A program made the position numbers and the translations under genes. Of a stretch of 64,000 nt of DNA, positions 9,451 through 21,543 are shown one piece after another. The stretch spans positions 1,512,168 through 1,576,167 of the forward strand of contig JACSVZ010000016.1 in the NCBI GenBank assembly GCA_014706295.1, read 5' to 3'. Origin of the DNA: Lycocorax pyrrhopterus obiensis (taxonomy: Eukaryota; Chordata; Aves; Passeriformes; Paradisaeidae). Within the stretch, counting starts at the first letter, position 1; each line of letters begins with the position of its first letter. The notes under the pieces were generated by a model, which saw nothing but the letters and a program-made list of their open reading frames with translations, did no database searches and was not told where the DNA came from.

Positions 9451-12400
9451 TGCTCGGAGCCGCCTCTGCCAACCCTCCTCCTCCCAGCCCCGGCGGAGGA
9501 TGGATGCGCCGGCAGCCGTGGGCAGGTGGTCTCCGTTTCTGGGTATGAGCTGAGCCGGGGGGTGCTTGGCCCGGCCATGGAGCCACAGAGCAGGTGCGTG
9601 CCCGTCCTCTCAGCACGGTCCGTGCCGGTGGGCTGGGATCTCTTCCCCATCTCCCGCTTGGTCGTGGGATTTGCTGGGCAGCAGGAAGGTGCCTGCAGCC
9701 AAGACCCGGGCTGCGGGCGGTGGGCCTGGTGGGACAGCCAGCCCACCTTAGCCTTGGTGCTGCGTCGCTGCTCCGTGCCCGGCATGGCTCTTGAAGTATT
9801 GCTTCGATTATTTTTTCTCTTTATTTCGCCACTGCCACCTTTCTTGCTGGTACAGCACCAGCCCGTGGCAGGGGTTGCCCAGCAGAGCTGGAGCGGTGGC
9901 TGCGAGCAGGGGACGTGGTGCAGCCCCTCGGCTGTGGGCAGCGAGAGGCGCGCGGCTGCGGGGCGATGATGCTCGGGGTCTCAGACCGCTGCCGGCCGGC
10001 GTGGGGCCGGGCCCTCCTCGGGGGGTTTTAGTGTCAGTATGGTTGTGGCTGAACTGCGAGCTGTCAGAGGCGGCAGGAGACTCCGGCTCAGCTCCGGGCA
10101 GCTAGGAGCTGGCTCGGGAGCTGGAATGCTGCTCCGGTGGGGTTTGGCCGCAGCTGCTCTCCGCTCGCAAGCACGGCTGCTGGATCGTGGCGGGCAGGCC
10201 CGCTTGCTGCAGCATCCCCTTCCCGCTGGCTTTTGGCTGACACAGGTGTTTGCTTTTCGTATTTCTGGGGCTGCCTCATGGCATCTCTGTAGGAATACGT
10301 GGAGGTGGGAGTGCTGGTGCCATGCCGAAGCGTGATGCGACGAGCGCGCGTTTGCTCGGTGGCGAAGCCGCACGTGAAGAGGCAAAACCTGTTAGCAGCG
10401 CTTCGCTCGCCGGCGTCTGAGCGTCAGCGGCTTGAGGCGCTGCTGGAATTGCGGCTGGATGGGAGACCTCGGCTCCCTCCTGGTCTGAGGGCACTCCAGG
10501 GTGTCACCCAGGGTGTTCCCCAGCTTGCCGGAGCTCTCCACGGGAGCACTGGCAGAGTCAATGTCCCTGCCCAGGACCGAACCTGTTGAGGAGTGGTGGT
10601 ATTTCTACTCTGCTGAGGAAGTTGCTTGGATAGTAAAGTAGTATCTTAGGAGAGATCTCAGATTTCAGGGAAAATTTTGGATGGGGAATTTCTGAGGTAG
10701 AGCAATCGAATCTGATTTGGAGTTAAGGCGAGAGTCTAATGATGCGGTTGTATAAAGGAAATGCCTTTTTGTGGGGTTTATTTAAATCTTACTGAATCTC
10801 TTGATGCAGAGGTTGAATTTGCTCGATTGAAACATGGTTTTCTCTAATGGGTCTGGAGCATCTCCTAGGACCTGCCGTGCCCTGGGGTCTGGCTTTGCCC
10901 CTGGAGCATTGGCGAGGCTGGATTTGCCGGCAGCCCTCTCTGACAGCACGGCAAAGCCACGGCAGGCGCCCTGCTCTGCCCTGGGCTGCCGGAGCAGCTG
11001 AGGCAGGGATGGCTCCCTGCATCCCAAATCAGCCAACGAGACAAAAAAGTCTTTTTTCCGTGATGGCGGGGGAGGCATCTGGGGGTCTGGACCCGGCTGG
11101 AGGGGGAGGAGGATGCAGCTGGGGTCAGGGCTCAGGCTGCCTCCAAACCACTCTCGTTATTCTCCATAAAACCTTGCTAACTCATTGCCTGCGGCACGTG
11201 AACCTGAATGTAACAGAGTCACTTATCTGACTTTTTTTATGGTTCCTTGATTTTTTACCAAATCCTGTGCCTTAGCTGACCCTTTTCTGCTGGACAGCTG
11301 GACGTTTATAGTAATTTTGAAATTCTTTTTGTGGCTTGCGAAGAGGAAGAAGGATGTGAGAAGATGACAGCACCAAATACTCTGTCTCTCCCACACCCTG
11401 CAATCACTCAGGAGCCGCTCGCGTGCTCTCTCTCGTGTTAACTGAACCAAATATAATCCATTTAGCATATAGAGAGGGTGGTAATGGACTAACGTTACAT
11501 GTTTTAACTCGGGTTGGAGCTGTTGGTAGGTCAGATGGGGCTGGTGACCATTTCGGTGCAGCTTCTCCACATACTCTGTTTCACCTGCCTGGCCTGCTCA
11601 CCTCTCCACCATCTCCCTGCCTCATGCCTGCTCTTTTAAAATCCAGGTTTTTCTCTCTGTGCTTGCAGCATCACAATAAGCAGAGCACAGCAGGGAGGTG
11701 AAAGCCCTGCTTGGGGCTGGTGGATCCGGCTTAGTTTTTCTTCCCCTGCTTATCTACCGGCTTTGGAACTGCCGCCTGCGAGAGGAGCAGGGATGGGGTT
11801 CGACTGGAGAGCGGCGTCCCTGCCTCCTGCTCCGTGCATGCTGCCTGCCCCGGGTGCCCGCTCTCCTCCCCCTTGGCTCGGGATGCTCACATCTGTTGCG
11901 GGCATCCTTTGGGCTTCCTGCGCTTCCGCCAGGCGCCGGAGCAGTGCCAGTGCCGAGCAGGCTGAGAGCCGGCGGCCGCCCTTCCCTCAGCACCAGCACC
12001 CTGTGCGCTCCCCCCTCTGGCCCAGCTGCTCCACCCCGAGCAGAGCCCTTCTGAAGGAGAAGCTAGAAATAAGTCTTCAGGAGGGAATTTGCGAGTGCAA
12101 ATGGTAACCTTCATGGGAATTTGCAAGTGCTGCTATTCAGCCATCCCTTTGCTCTTGCTTTCTTTGCTCAAACTAACTGGGGGGGAAAAAAGAAAGCCCT
12201 AAGGGGAAAACCCTTATTCTTGGCGCGATGAGTGAGCCCAGATCTTGTCAGCCTGAAGGGAAAGTGTTTTGTCAAATCATGGAAAAGGGGCCTGACACTG
12301 CAGGTGCTTATGTTGCCTTTTTTTTCGACTAATTCCTGGTATCTCTGCTCATGGAGGAGGTGGGGACTGTGTTTTCCTTTTCTTTTGGATATTGGAGTGC

Positions 12401-14289
12401 TGCGTGTTCTCCCATGTGTTAAGTGGCCCTGACTGCTGTGGCATGAGCTGCCAGAGGGCTTGCAAGGTGTTCTCTCACCCGTCCTGGGTGCAGCTCCTGA
12501 CACAACAGGACAGAGTAAAACCCTTCCACTGGCCTTAGAAATCAGAAGAAAATACAGATGTTTGGTGATGAAGGAGGCCAGATATGTTCGTCTGGATCTG
12601 GATCCAGGCTACGGTGCTGAATAATAGATGTTTCTAGCAGAGGTGGGTTCTGTAAGCTAAAGAAATGCTCAGATTTGATGAAAAGGGGGAAATGGTACCT
12701 TGGGCAATGGGTAACTCAATGCTAATCAGGTCAGCAAAGTCTCGGAGACACCGATCCTGGTGCAGCGGGAGTGCCGTGGGAGGAGGCTGGGAAGTGATGC
12801 TCAGAGCAAGGCTGAGGCTCTTGTGGTGTGTGTGCGCTGCTCTGGCTGAGTCCAGCCAGCTCCAGGGGGCTGTTTTACCTCTCCCAGCTGTGGGTACCCC
12901 GAGCTCAGCGCACATGGAAAGGGCTTCCTGCAGGAACCCCAAACCTGTGTGATGCTGTGCAAAGGGCACCGCGGTGCTTTGTTCCCTGCAAACAGACAGC
13001 GTTGGTGTGAGGAGTCATTTAACACCCAGCAAGGCCGGGTGAATAGCTGGGGTTCCGGGAGGGAATGCTTTCCCCAAATATTCATTAAGATGTGAAAGTG
13101 CATTTCAATTTGACCTTGCTCTGCTGCAAACAGAGCTCGCAAGGGTTGCACGCATCAGTGCTTGGGCAAGGCAAATGCTAAGGTTGGATGCTGGCCGGGT
13201 GGCAATTTGGGAAGGCGTCTCCTCAATTGGAATGGTAGGAGGTTGGAGTGAGTTGCTTACAGAGGTCCCAGGTTGGTGTGGGAGCAGAAGGGTGCGGAAA
13301 GGGATGGAGTGAGGGCAGAGTAGTGTCAGGAGAGAGCTGGGACCTTGGGTGGCCCTTGGACCCTGAGCCAGTTATTGCGTTGTCTGGCTTTTAGGGGTAA
13401 ACCCACAGTCTTTCCAAAAATGAGCAGCTTGAGAGGCTGCCTGGGAGCGTGCAGGGAAGGGAACAGGCACAGAGCGGATGCAGGCAGCAGGTAGAGGCAG
13501 CACAGCCCTTTCCTTAGGGACAATGGGAGCAAACTCTTGCCCAAATCAGCTCTGTGGCTTTCCAGATCAGTGGCAAGTGTGGATGGGCTCCCTCCTTCCC
13601 TGTAAATGTTGCTCACAGCCACAGCTGAGTTTTTGGAGCTCTTTTATTTTGGTCACCATCCATTTTCCCACCGAGTCACATCATGAGAAATAGTGAGAGA
13701 AACAGGACACGTGTTTTGTAGGCACGAAAGGATCTGTGCTTTATTTATTTCTCACAACTTTTGAATTATTAAAGTGCGTTCAGGGGAGATTAACTTTCCC
13801 TGCTCAATATTTATTATTGTTTCATTTCCCTGAAAGTTGGAGCTACAAGAGCTTTGATGAATGGGCTGGAAGGTTCTGTAGTTTCTCTATGGGTAATCTA
13901 AATAAGTCCGTATCCTTTGCTGAAAAGCTAATTTGTAATTTCCTACGGTAATGCCGCTTAGTGAATTATAATGATACACCGGGGCCTGCTTTTCCTCCCG
14001 GCCCTCTGGCAGGGGAGTAACGCTACCACTGGAAAACGGTGTGAAACCTGGAAACTGGCCACTAGTCCCCTAAATTTTTGGTCTAATAACAGGAATCCAG
14101 AAAGCCTGTGCACCATCTGGTCTGTTTTCTCACGTCTGGGCTGGAGAGCATCCGTCTGCCCCAGGTTGGTTCCAGGCGTGGGAGGGGTGCCCTGTGCTGA
14201 TGCCACGACCCGCGGGTTTGCGTCAGCGACCGGAGCTGGATGGTGCACGCAATCCCTGCTTCTGGAAACCTCTCCCACCACCCCAATTA

Positions 14290-14640
14290 TAACCAAGTGT
14301 TATCAGTCTTTTGAATAATTGAAGAGGCTTTCTGTTGAATATTTAATTACAATAATATTTGGTTAGCAGGGGTTGTTGGGCTCAGTTTGTGCAATTGAGA
14401 ATTGCTGCAAGAAAGGCTGTTAAAAGAAAATGTTGTTGTCTATGATCATTGATTTATCTTTTTTTTCTTTTTAAGCTAATCAGTTACTTAGTTGAAATTG
14501 GTTAATTAGCTCAGCTCCATTAAGATTCTTTGGCATTTAAACTTGATGTTTCTAAATAATTATAGTTTTGCCTGCTAAGCCCACAACCCAGGGTGACCTA
14601 ATTACTATTAAAGCAAGACGTGCTTTGGTCTGGCTTTAAT
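14290..14640. promoter_or_regulatory. AT-rich block with homeodomain-type sites (candidate enhancer)
   Basis: This 350-bp stretch of intron 1 is AT-rich but not simple sequence. It contains several TAATTA/TTAATTA/AATTAG-type homeodomain cores and an ATGATCATTGATTTAT segment. It has no repeat signature. Such islands within the introns of developmental genes are often conserved enhancers. Conservation cannot be tested here, so the call is an inference from composition and motifs only. Confidence 0.3.
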
Positions 14641-15076
14641 AAGTTCCTGCTGGGAGCCCCGTGGTGAAAAATCACAGAGGCAACAGTTCAAAGGGGAAGG
14701 GGCTTGTGCTGAGCCCTGGATGAGGAAGATGAGTGTCCTTCAGCCTCACTTCTTCCAACTTAAACCAGGGATGCTCTTGGTTTGGGAGGAGGGGAGTCCC
14801 AGAGCATCCCACGGTTGGCATCTCCATACTGTGTGCTTATGTCACAATGGAAGGTCATGGCAAGCAGTCGTTTGGAAGAGGTGAGGGTTAAGATTGGTTT
14901 TAGTTAATTGATGAGTGTTAATTTGCTTTTATTCTCTTCTAAGAAGTCGTTCCCCTTAATAAGCAGGTGAAGTCCTTTCAAGGTCTTTCCAGATGGGGGG
15001 AAGAAAAAAAATACGGTATTAAGTTAATCTTGGTGATTTTTAACAGTATTAAGGTTGTTTAGGTTATTACTAAGAT

Positions 15077-15171
15077 CTAGTGCAAGTTGTCCCTGCCCAT
15101 GGCAAGGAGGTGGAATGAGATGATCTTTAAGGTCTCTCCCAACCCAAACCATTCGGGGATTCTAGGATTTT
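15077..15171 (+). mobile_element. CR1 LINE extreme 3' fragment
   Basis: About 95 bp match the last part of a CR1 element in forward orientation. Landmarks are GTCCCTGCCCATGGC, then GATGATCTTTAAGGTC, CCCAACCCAAACCATTC and a degenerate ATTCTAGGATTTT tail. It is a heavily 5'-truncated, inactive insertion. Confidence 0.85.
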
Positions 15172-16032
15172 ATTTACTTATTTATTTAAAATTTGGAAAT
15201 ATCCAGGCCAAGTAATTAGGCATTAGTAAAGCCTCAGGTATGTGCTCGTTAGTTAGTGAAGGAAATGTTTATTATCTGGGGAGGCATCCAGTCAGGGTTA
15301 CTGGTGGTTGGAGCTGATGAAGCTTTGATTTGTTACGCAAGGAGTCAAAGTGGTGGGTGGGAATAGATAAGAGGTTGTGGAAGTCCTCACTTCCCGGCTG
15401 TTTCCTGCCCTCCTTGATGGGGGTTTCATCACGACTTCAAAGGATTGTTTTATGGTGCTCTCTCTTCAAAAGCCCTTCTCTCATCCCACCTGCCTCTCCA
15501 GTGCACTGGTACCCAGTGAGCCACATCCCAGCAGCAACTGGGAACCAAGCTTTGGATTTTTCAAACCCAACCAGCATTTTCCTTGGATTGCTCTGAGCAC
15601 AGCTGGGTTTTGGTGTCTTTGCCTGGCTATATATTATTTTTCTGAGGGGATGGGCAGCTTAGCCCACTGGATGCTCCCTGCTCCTGGCTCTGCTGTCTCC
15701 CAGGAAGCCTCTGCAGTCCTGCAAAGCCCAAGACCTGTTGCATGTCCATGTCTTTCCATCCCTTTCTCTATTTTCTTCCTGTTTGCAGGGCAGAGCAGGG
15801 GGACAGCTTTATTTGCGTGTCCTGGGGCAGAGCAAGGCACCTTCAGCTCGGGGTGGGGGCTGCCTCTCCTTGAGCCCCAAAACCTGGGCAGACAGGGCTG
15901 CTGTGTCTGCTTTGAGCACCAGGTCGCTGCCCCCGTGCCCTCTCTCTGCTGTGGGGTGCTGTGGGTGACCTGGCAGGTGACACCCAAAATGCAGCTGGGT
16001 GTGATGAAGCTGGGGGTGATGCCTTTTGGGAC

Positions 16033-16410
16033 TACCTAAAAACAGAGGCCAGACAAAATTAAGAGAATAAAAGCGGTTATTTTTATTGAAGGGCCTTCAG
16101 GTACATTAGGGCAGTCAAAGCCCCCAGAGCCTACACCCAAAACGGGCAATGGGTCATGGGTTTTCATACTTTTATGAGTTTGGTCCATTTGCATGTTGGG
16201 GATTAATCCTCCAATTACAGCTTCAGGTAATGAAGTAATTTACCCCAAGTTTGTTTGCCCCCTCAACTCACTTTTGTTTACATTTCTCAGGGCCTGAGAC
16301 AGTGATGTGTCCTTGATTCCCAGGCCTAGAGAGGAATTGTTTTGTCTGACTGAAATGGGAGAGCAGCAGCTAACACTCTACATGGAGTTTAGAGTTATAC
16401 ACTAAAGAAT
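16033..16410 (-). mobile_element. Solo-LTR-like block of an endogenous retroelement
   Basis: This block has the look of an avian LTR on the minus strand. A polyadenylation signal (AATAAA on the minus strand, 16082-16087) lies near one end. The body (GGGCCTTCAGGTACATTAGG onwards to about 16410) resembles an LTR family I associate with passerine genomes. No internal gag, pol or env sequence is adjacent, so it would be a solo LTR or a fragment. Boundaries and family name are uncertain, and target-site duplications could not be identified. Confidence 0.5.
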
Positions 16411-16544
16411 TGCAGGGCATCAGAGGGACCTGGAGCTGGTGTTGGTCGCTTGTCTCCTGGTGCTAAAACCCACACCACGGGTGGAGGGATGGAGCAGGGA
16501 ACAGCAGTGTTTGAAGTTTTATGGAGGTTTTTCATTTCTTTTTC

Positions 16545-16735
16545 AGCAATCGGAGGCCAGGGACGGGCCTTTGATTACTCGAGGCCTCTGCTTGCTGCAG
16601 CCGCTTCCGTAGCCGCGGGGTTGGAGCCGGCTCATTATCATCCTCGCTAGGGCCCTGTTGATATGAGGATAATTGCATTTTGCTCAAAAGACATTAAATC
16701 ACTGCGGAACAGGCAGAGGGGTGTGAATTACGTCT
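16545..16735. promoter_or_regulatory. Candidate conserved non-coding element in intron 1
   Basis: This is unique sequence directly following the LTR-like block. It combines CpG-containing segments (GGCCTTTGATTACTCGAGGC, CCGTAGCCGCGG) with homeodomain and POU-like cores (CTCATTATCATCC, GATAATTGCATTTTGC, GACATTAAATCAC). CpG retention plus dense AT-core motifs suggests selection, but no alignment was available. Confidence 0.3.
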
Positions 16736-17157
16736 TCCCCGGGAAAACCGGGAACTCAGCAGAAGAGTTGAAAGGGAAACACTGTTCTCAGGGGGCAGGA
16801 GGAGGATGGGGCTAGCTGTGGGGGGCTGCTCTGGCCCCACTGGGCATTCCCTGCCCTCTGGATGGGGAGACTGGGAGGGAGACAGCCTGATGTACTGGGG
16901 ACAGTCTGGGGCTGACCTTGGTGTTTTCACCAAAAATCTGTAGCTTCTGATTTCCAGATGCCCAAGGAACAGGATGGGCATGTAGGGAGACAGCAGGACT
17001 GGGATGCTCTTGGAGTGCTCCGTTTGGTGCTGGCTTTACTTTTCATTTGAAACAAATGTGTTTGGATGTAAGAAAATTGTCACAATTGTTCTGTCAGAAG
17101 TGCTTCTGGTAATGGTTTTGACTAGTCCAGCACCTTTCCCTCCCGTGATGTACCCAT

Positions 17158-17185
17158 AGAGCTGGAGAGGATGCTCTCCAGCTCT
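17158..17185. repeat. Perfect 12-bp inverted repeat (hairpin)
   Basis: AGAGCTGGAGAG at 17158-17169 is the exact reverse complement of CTCTCCAGCTCT at 17174-17185, with a GATG loop. The 28-nt hairpin would form in the EPHB1 pre-mRNA. It is too short to be called a microRNA precursor. Confidence 0.7.
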
Positions 17186-18186
17186 CCAAACGTGGGTGTG
17201 TTTGCCCTCACCATGTGGCACTCACCTCTCCATCCCTGCTCTTCTACTGTGATTATTTTTAAAGCAGTTTTTATTTAGTCCTGGAAATTATGGGCATGAC
17301 CTGGCTGCAGGTGAACCCAGAGCACAGAGCTCTTCCCCAGCCTGTGGAGTTTGGCTGAAGCTCTCCAGAAGCTCCACACAAGTGAGTGAATCTCCTGGAG
17401 ATCTGTGACCTTTGCTGCTTGTGCTTTGCTTCTTGAGCTGAAATTGCTGGTGGGGGTCTAAGTCGTTTGAGCCCATCAGGCTCTCAACAGAGGCACTGTG
17501 AAGTCGCATACAATGATGTTATTGTGACCAGAGATGGCCTGTAAAGTGGTAATTTCTGGTTTAATGAAAGAAAGGAGGATCAGTTCTGTACTGTGTTTCT
17601 TGGGGAGGGACGTGTGGCTCCTTGAGCCGTGTGCATTGTGCCAGGTAATCTCCCTCTTGCTCAGTCAAGTGGAGAGAAGCAGCAGCTGTGCAGAACTAAA
17701 GGCATCAATGCCTTTTTCTTTGGACCCAGCTCGGGTCGAGCCCTCCTGAGCTCTGTCCATGGGCTGGCGGTGCCCCCCGACCCCTGGATGCTGCAGCCAG
17801 CTTGGCGGAGGAGAGGAGGTGGCTGCTGGCTGGCGGGAGCTGTAAGGGCACGAGCTAATTGTGTTCAGCATCCTTCTAAAACTCAGCTTTTATTCTCATG
17901 CCGTGCGTGGGTTTTCGCCGCGATGGCGGCACCGCTGCGCGCCCGTGGGAGGGAGGCTACTCAGAGCCTGGCTCCAGAGCCCACTCAGAGCCAGGAGAGG
18001 CTGCTCCTTAACTTCAGCGGGCTGTGGCTGAGGCAGGAGAAAAGGGGCTGCTTTGAGAGGGACGCTGCTTCCAGCCCCCTCCAGCTCTGCTTTGTGTGCC
18101 AGCGCTGGGCTCCGCTCGCTGGGGCTGATCAGGGATGAAGAAATCCCTATTTTCACATGGTCGGGTCCTTAGCTTGTGGGAAGATG

Positions 18187-18440
18187 GTCTGGCTGCCTCC
18201 CACCAGCGGGAGCCACTTGGCAGCATCCCCGAAAACAGTCCAGCTGCCTCCCACCAGTGGGAGCCACTCAGCAGCATCCCCAAAAATGGCCCAGATGCCT
18301 CCCACTAGTGGGAACCGCTTTGGCAGCATCCCAGAAGATGGTCCAGCTGCCTCCCACCAGTGGGAACCACTCAGCAGCATCCCCAAAAATGGTCTGGCTG
18401 CCTCCTACCAGTGGGACACACTCACATCATCCCCAAGAGA
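18187..18440 (+). repeat. 51-bp minisatellite, five copies, each with a palindrome
   Basis: Five tandem units start at 18187, 18238, 18289, 18341 and 18392. Copies 1, 2 and 4 are 51 bp, copy 3 has one extra base, and copy 5 is diverged. The core reads CTGCCTCCCACCAGTGGGAG, followed by CCACTCAGCAGCATCCCC. In copy 2 it contains the inverted repeat CTCCCAC-CA-GTGGGAG, which is lightly degenerate in the others. The unit is 17 codons long, so both strands stay open, but no splice or domain evidence makes it coding. Confidence 0.9.
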
Positions 18441-20936
18441 ATCTTTTGTTAATAAATCCCTCCAGCTCCCTGGCGAGGGGGCTTGGGGAGTGATGGGTGG
18501 GTGCCCACTTTACCCTGTGCCCTGATAACTCCTGTGTTTTCCCACTCTGGACCCCTCCTGGATGGCCTGCGTGGTCACTCCCATCTCCTGAGTCACCAGC
18601 CCAGCAGATTTTTGGAGATAGTTTGCAGCAAGGCACGTTTTTATTTTGTTCTTTAAAGCTGTGCGGCGTTCAGGGGAAACTGGGATGTCTTTGAACCATT
18701 TAAAGTATTCCTAATAGGTTACCTTGAAAGCTTTCTGCAGTCTTGAATGAATCAAAGTGCAAATGTTTATAATGCAACACCCACACAGACTGGGAGAGGA
18801 ATTTTATTAAGGCAGGAGAGTCAGAAAACAATAATAATAAAACATGTTTTATGAAGTTGGTGAGAAACTTATAAACTAGGTGAAGTTTTACAGCAGATGA
18901 ATTTGATACAAGTTGTAAATTTGAATTCCCAGGCTGGTCCTCAGGTCTTGCTCTTTATTACCTGAAATAACATTCTCCACTTTTAATAGCTGGCTGCGGC
19001 AGAGCGAGTGTGGTTTTATCTTTCTAAATGATCCGTCGTGCGTGTCTTATAATCAAACTTGTGCCCATCCTCAAGGTTCCAGCCCTTTCCTTGGGCAGCA
19101 CAGCGGCTGTTGCCAATTAGCAAATTGCTGCTCTTTGCTTTGCTGTTACGGGGGGACACTGGGAATCCTTCCATATATTGCCGTGTCTGGATTCCTGACA
19201 TTTTTTTCCAGCAGAAACCACTTTACTTTCTGATAAGAGAATGTTTTGTTAATACGTCAGCAAAAAGGGACCGAAAGACGCTCTTGAAAAATCAGTGTTT
19301 TGCAGTGTCAGCCTGCTGTGTTTCCCTGCTCCTGGCACTGCTGGGAGGGATGGGGGCATTTGCCAGGGCATCGTTGTGAGGGGACTGATGGCCTTTCGAG
19401 GTGTTTGGGGTCTATTCCCATTTTTCTTTCCCATGTTTCTTTGAGAACTCCCCCTTTTCCCAACAAAGTTTCTTTGTGGTGCAATTCAGGGACCAGCAAG
19501 GTGTCAGAGCATGAGCTGGCTCTGTCCGTGTGTCAGGAGTGGCCTCCCAAGGGTGGCATGTGTTGACCTCCTGACTCCCCTCTCTTCCTTCAGCCTCTCT
19601 GTGCTACTTGGCTGTCAGCAGCTGTACCTGAGGAAAGGGTATAAAAATGGTTTCTCATCCCCCTGTCCTGTCTGTGCACACACCAGCAGATTATTCCTCT
19701 TGAAAAATAAGTGATTGCTTAAGTAAAGCATTCAAGCTAATGGCCAGATTATTCCCTTTAAAATGGGAAAGTAATTAGGGATGTTTTTTAAATAGGCTTC
19801 CCACCCTTGGATCTGCTGGGATTAGCCTATGTGGGTGTGTAAATATTTAGTTTCCAAGGACTGTTTTTTTTTTCCTTTCTTTTCCCCCCTCCCCTTCCTT
19901 GAAGCAACAGCAGCGATAAGCGACAGAAATGAGGCAGCAGCTATGCTTGGACACTTTCCCCAGCATCCACAATATAATTGGAATTAAAGATGACCCTCAA
20001 AGGAAAACCAAATTGAGGTTCTGCTGGTGGGATGCACCAGGGGTTTCCTCTGTGTGTGTGTGTGGAATTGAAGAGAAGTCATTGCATGCTGGGATATTTG
20101 GGGTGATGGAGAACGAGTAAGAGCTGTGGTTGAGCATGGTGGGCTTGGTTGGATCTTCTACCCCTGGCTGCCTGCTAGCTGGAGGAGATTTTTGAGCTTG
20201 TTTCCCTGTGTGGAGGTCTCTCTTTAACACCCAAACAATTTGGACTTTGTGCACCGAGGCACTTTGATGTTTGGCTTCAAAACCGCGTCTTGTTTTGAAA
20301 CTTGTTGCAGTGCTCGCAATGTGTTGGTGAAGCTGGGAAGGCGAGTGAGAAGAAGCTGAAAGCAGAAGCAAAATATGCAATTAGATGCAAAAATGGTTTT
20401 AAGTGAGTGATGTGATGGAGTTGCAGATTAAAGGAACGGTTGGAACCAGTCATTCAAGCAGCTCTCTTCAAGGTCTGCATCCCTGGAGACTCCTGCAGCT
20501 GAGGAGCGTCTTGCCAAGCCAGAGGAGGCCAGATCTTGCATTCCTTCCATCCGTCCAATGGATAAATCCCAAGCCCTAGTGAGCCACCAGAAGAAAACCT
20601 GGCTCACAAGAAAACCTGCACAGCCCCAAGTTGGAGCTGTCATTGATATGCCATGTGGCTTTGGTCCCGTCCTGCTGCTGGGAGGTACTTAGGAGATGCT
20701 TCTGGGCCATCGGTGCTTCAAATCTTCATGCACCCATCATTTTTCTTTCTGGCAGGGGTTATTTATTGCAAGCATCAACCTGGAGCTGCTTTCAGGTGCC
20801 TCAGTCATTTTTTAAAGGCTGCATTTGTGCTGTTCAGCTGTTTTTGGCAACTTTGGGACTTTTTGTTTGCTTGCCTGCCTGCTGGGAAGCCCTCAGAGGT
20901 TGTTTAGGAGGCGAGGGGAGTCTGTAGATCCAGCTT

Positions 20937-20980
20937 TTCTTTTTTTTTGTTATTATTATTATATATTATTATAATTAAAA
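20937..20980. repeat. Poly-T and (TTA)n microsatellite
   Basis: A T run is followed by GTTATTATTATTATATATTA and an AT-rich end. This is simple sequence with no further structure. Confidence 0.85.
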
Positions 20981-21420
20981 CATATTTTTAGCAGCTGAAA
21001 TTCGAACCTGTCTGGGTATTTATACAGCAAGATGTTTTGGATGAGGAATAGGCCAAGAGAGTCACGTGGTTGGGGCCAATGTGAAACAAAAGAATCCATT
21101 TATTATCCAGGCAGGAAATTTGTTCCTCGGGATGTTGTAGCTGCAGACATAATGATTTCATTTCCTCTGGTTCACCCAGATTAATGGCTTGTGCTCTTTT
21201 GTTTGTGTGCCTGTGTTATTCCTGCAGCCTGGCTTCCCCTCCCGCTCTGCGCCGGCGTGTGCGAACATGTGTGCGAGTGCCCTGGGCGAGGAGGGGGCAC
21301 GGGGGTCTCTGGGCTGCAGCAGGATGCTTGGGATGGCGGGGTGGGATGCTGGCAGAGCCGAGCAAAGCATCAGGGGCCACCTGGGGAATCCTTCCTGGCA
21401 CTGATGGATGACCTGTCTGG

Positions 21421-21543
21421 GGGTCTTCTGCATTGCCGGGGATCTTCTGCATCTGTGGGGTTTTCCTCCTACTTACATTTCGGAGGGTCTTTTTCTGCAT
21501 CTGTGGGGTTATTCTCCTACTTACATTTCTGAGGATCTTCTCC
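21421..21543 (+). repeat. 48-bp tandem repeat, about 2.5 copies
   Basis: The phrases CTTCTGCATCTGTGGGGTT and CTCCTACTTACATTTC recur with a spacing of 48 bp (CTGCATCTG at 21447 and 21495). A partial copy precedes them, and GAGGATCTTCTCC closes the array. The period is 16 codons and one forward frame is open through it, but the context gives no coding support. Confidence 0.8.

Larger units (their letters stand above)
7861..9560 (+). promoter_or_regulatory. EPHB1: CpG-island promoter of EPHB1
   Basis: Base composition changes sharply to very high GC with abundant CpG from about 7860 to 9560, centred on the first coding exon at 8954. GC boxes of the GGGGCGGGGC type cluster at 8640-8740, with two ATTGG (inverted CCAAT) boxes at 8661 and 8704. 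No TATA box is visible at a sensible distance from the start codon. This is the usual architecture of a broad, TATA-less vertebrate promoter, expected for a developmentally regulated receptor kinase. The exact transcription start cannot be read from sequence; it probably lies between about 8700 and 8900. The long minus-strand open frames across this island are a by-product of few stop codons at high GC. Confidence 0.8.

Noticed and set aside
21085..21130. Minus-strand AATAAA (TTTATT) context resembling another LTR end
   Set aside because: Only the short signal is present, with no LTR-like body or repeat phrases. Similar isolated signals at 22685, 47524 and 58773 were rejected for the same reason.
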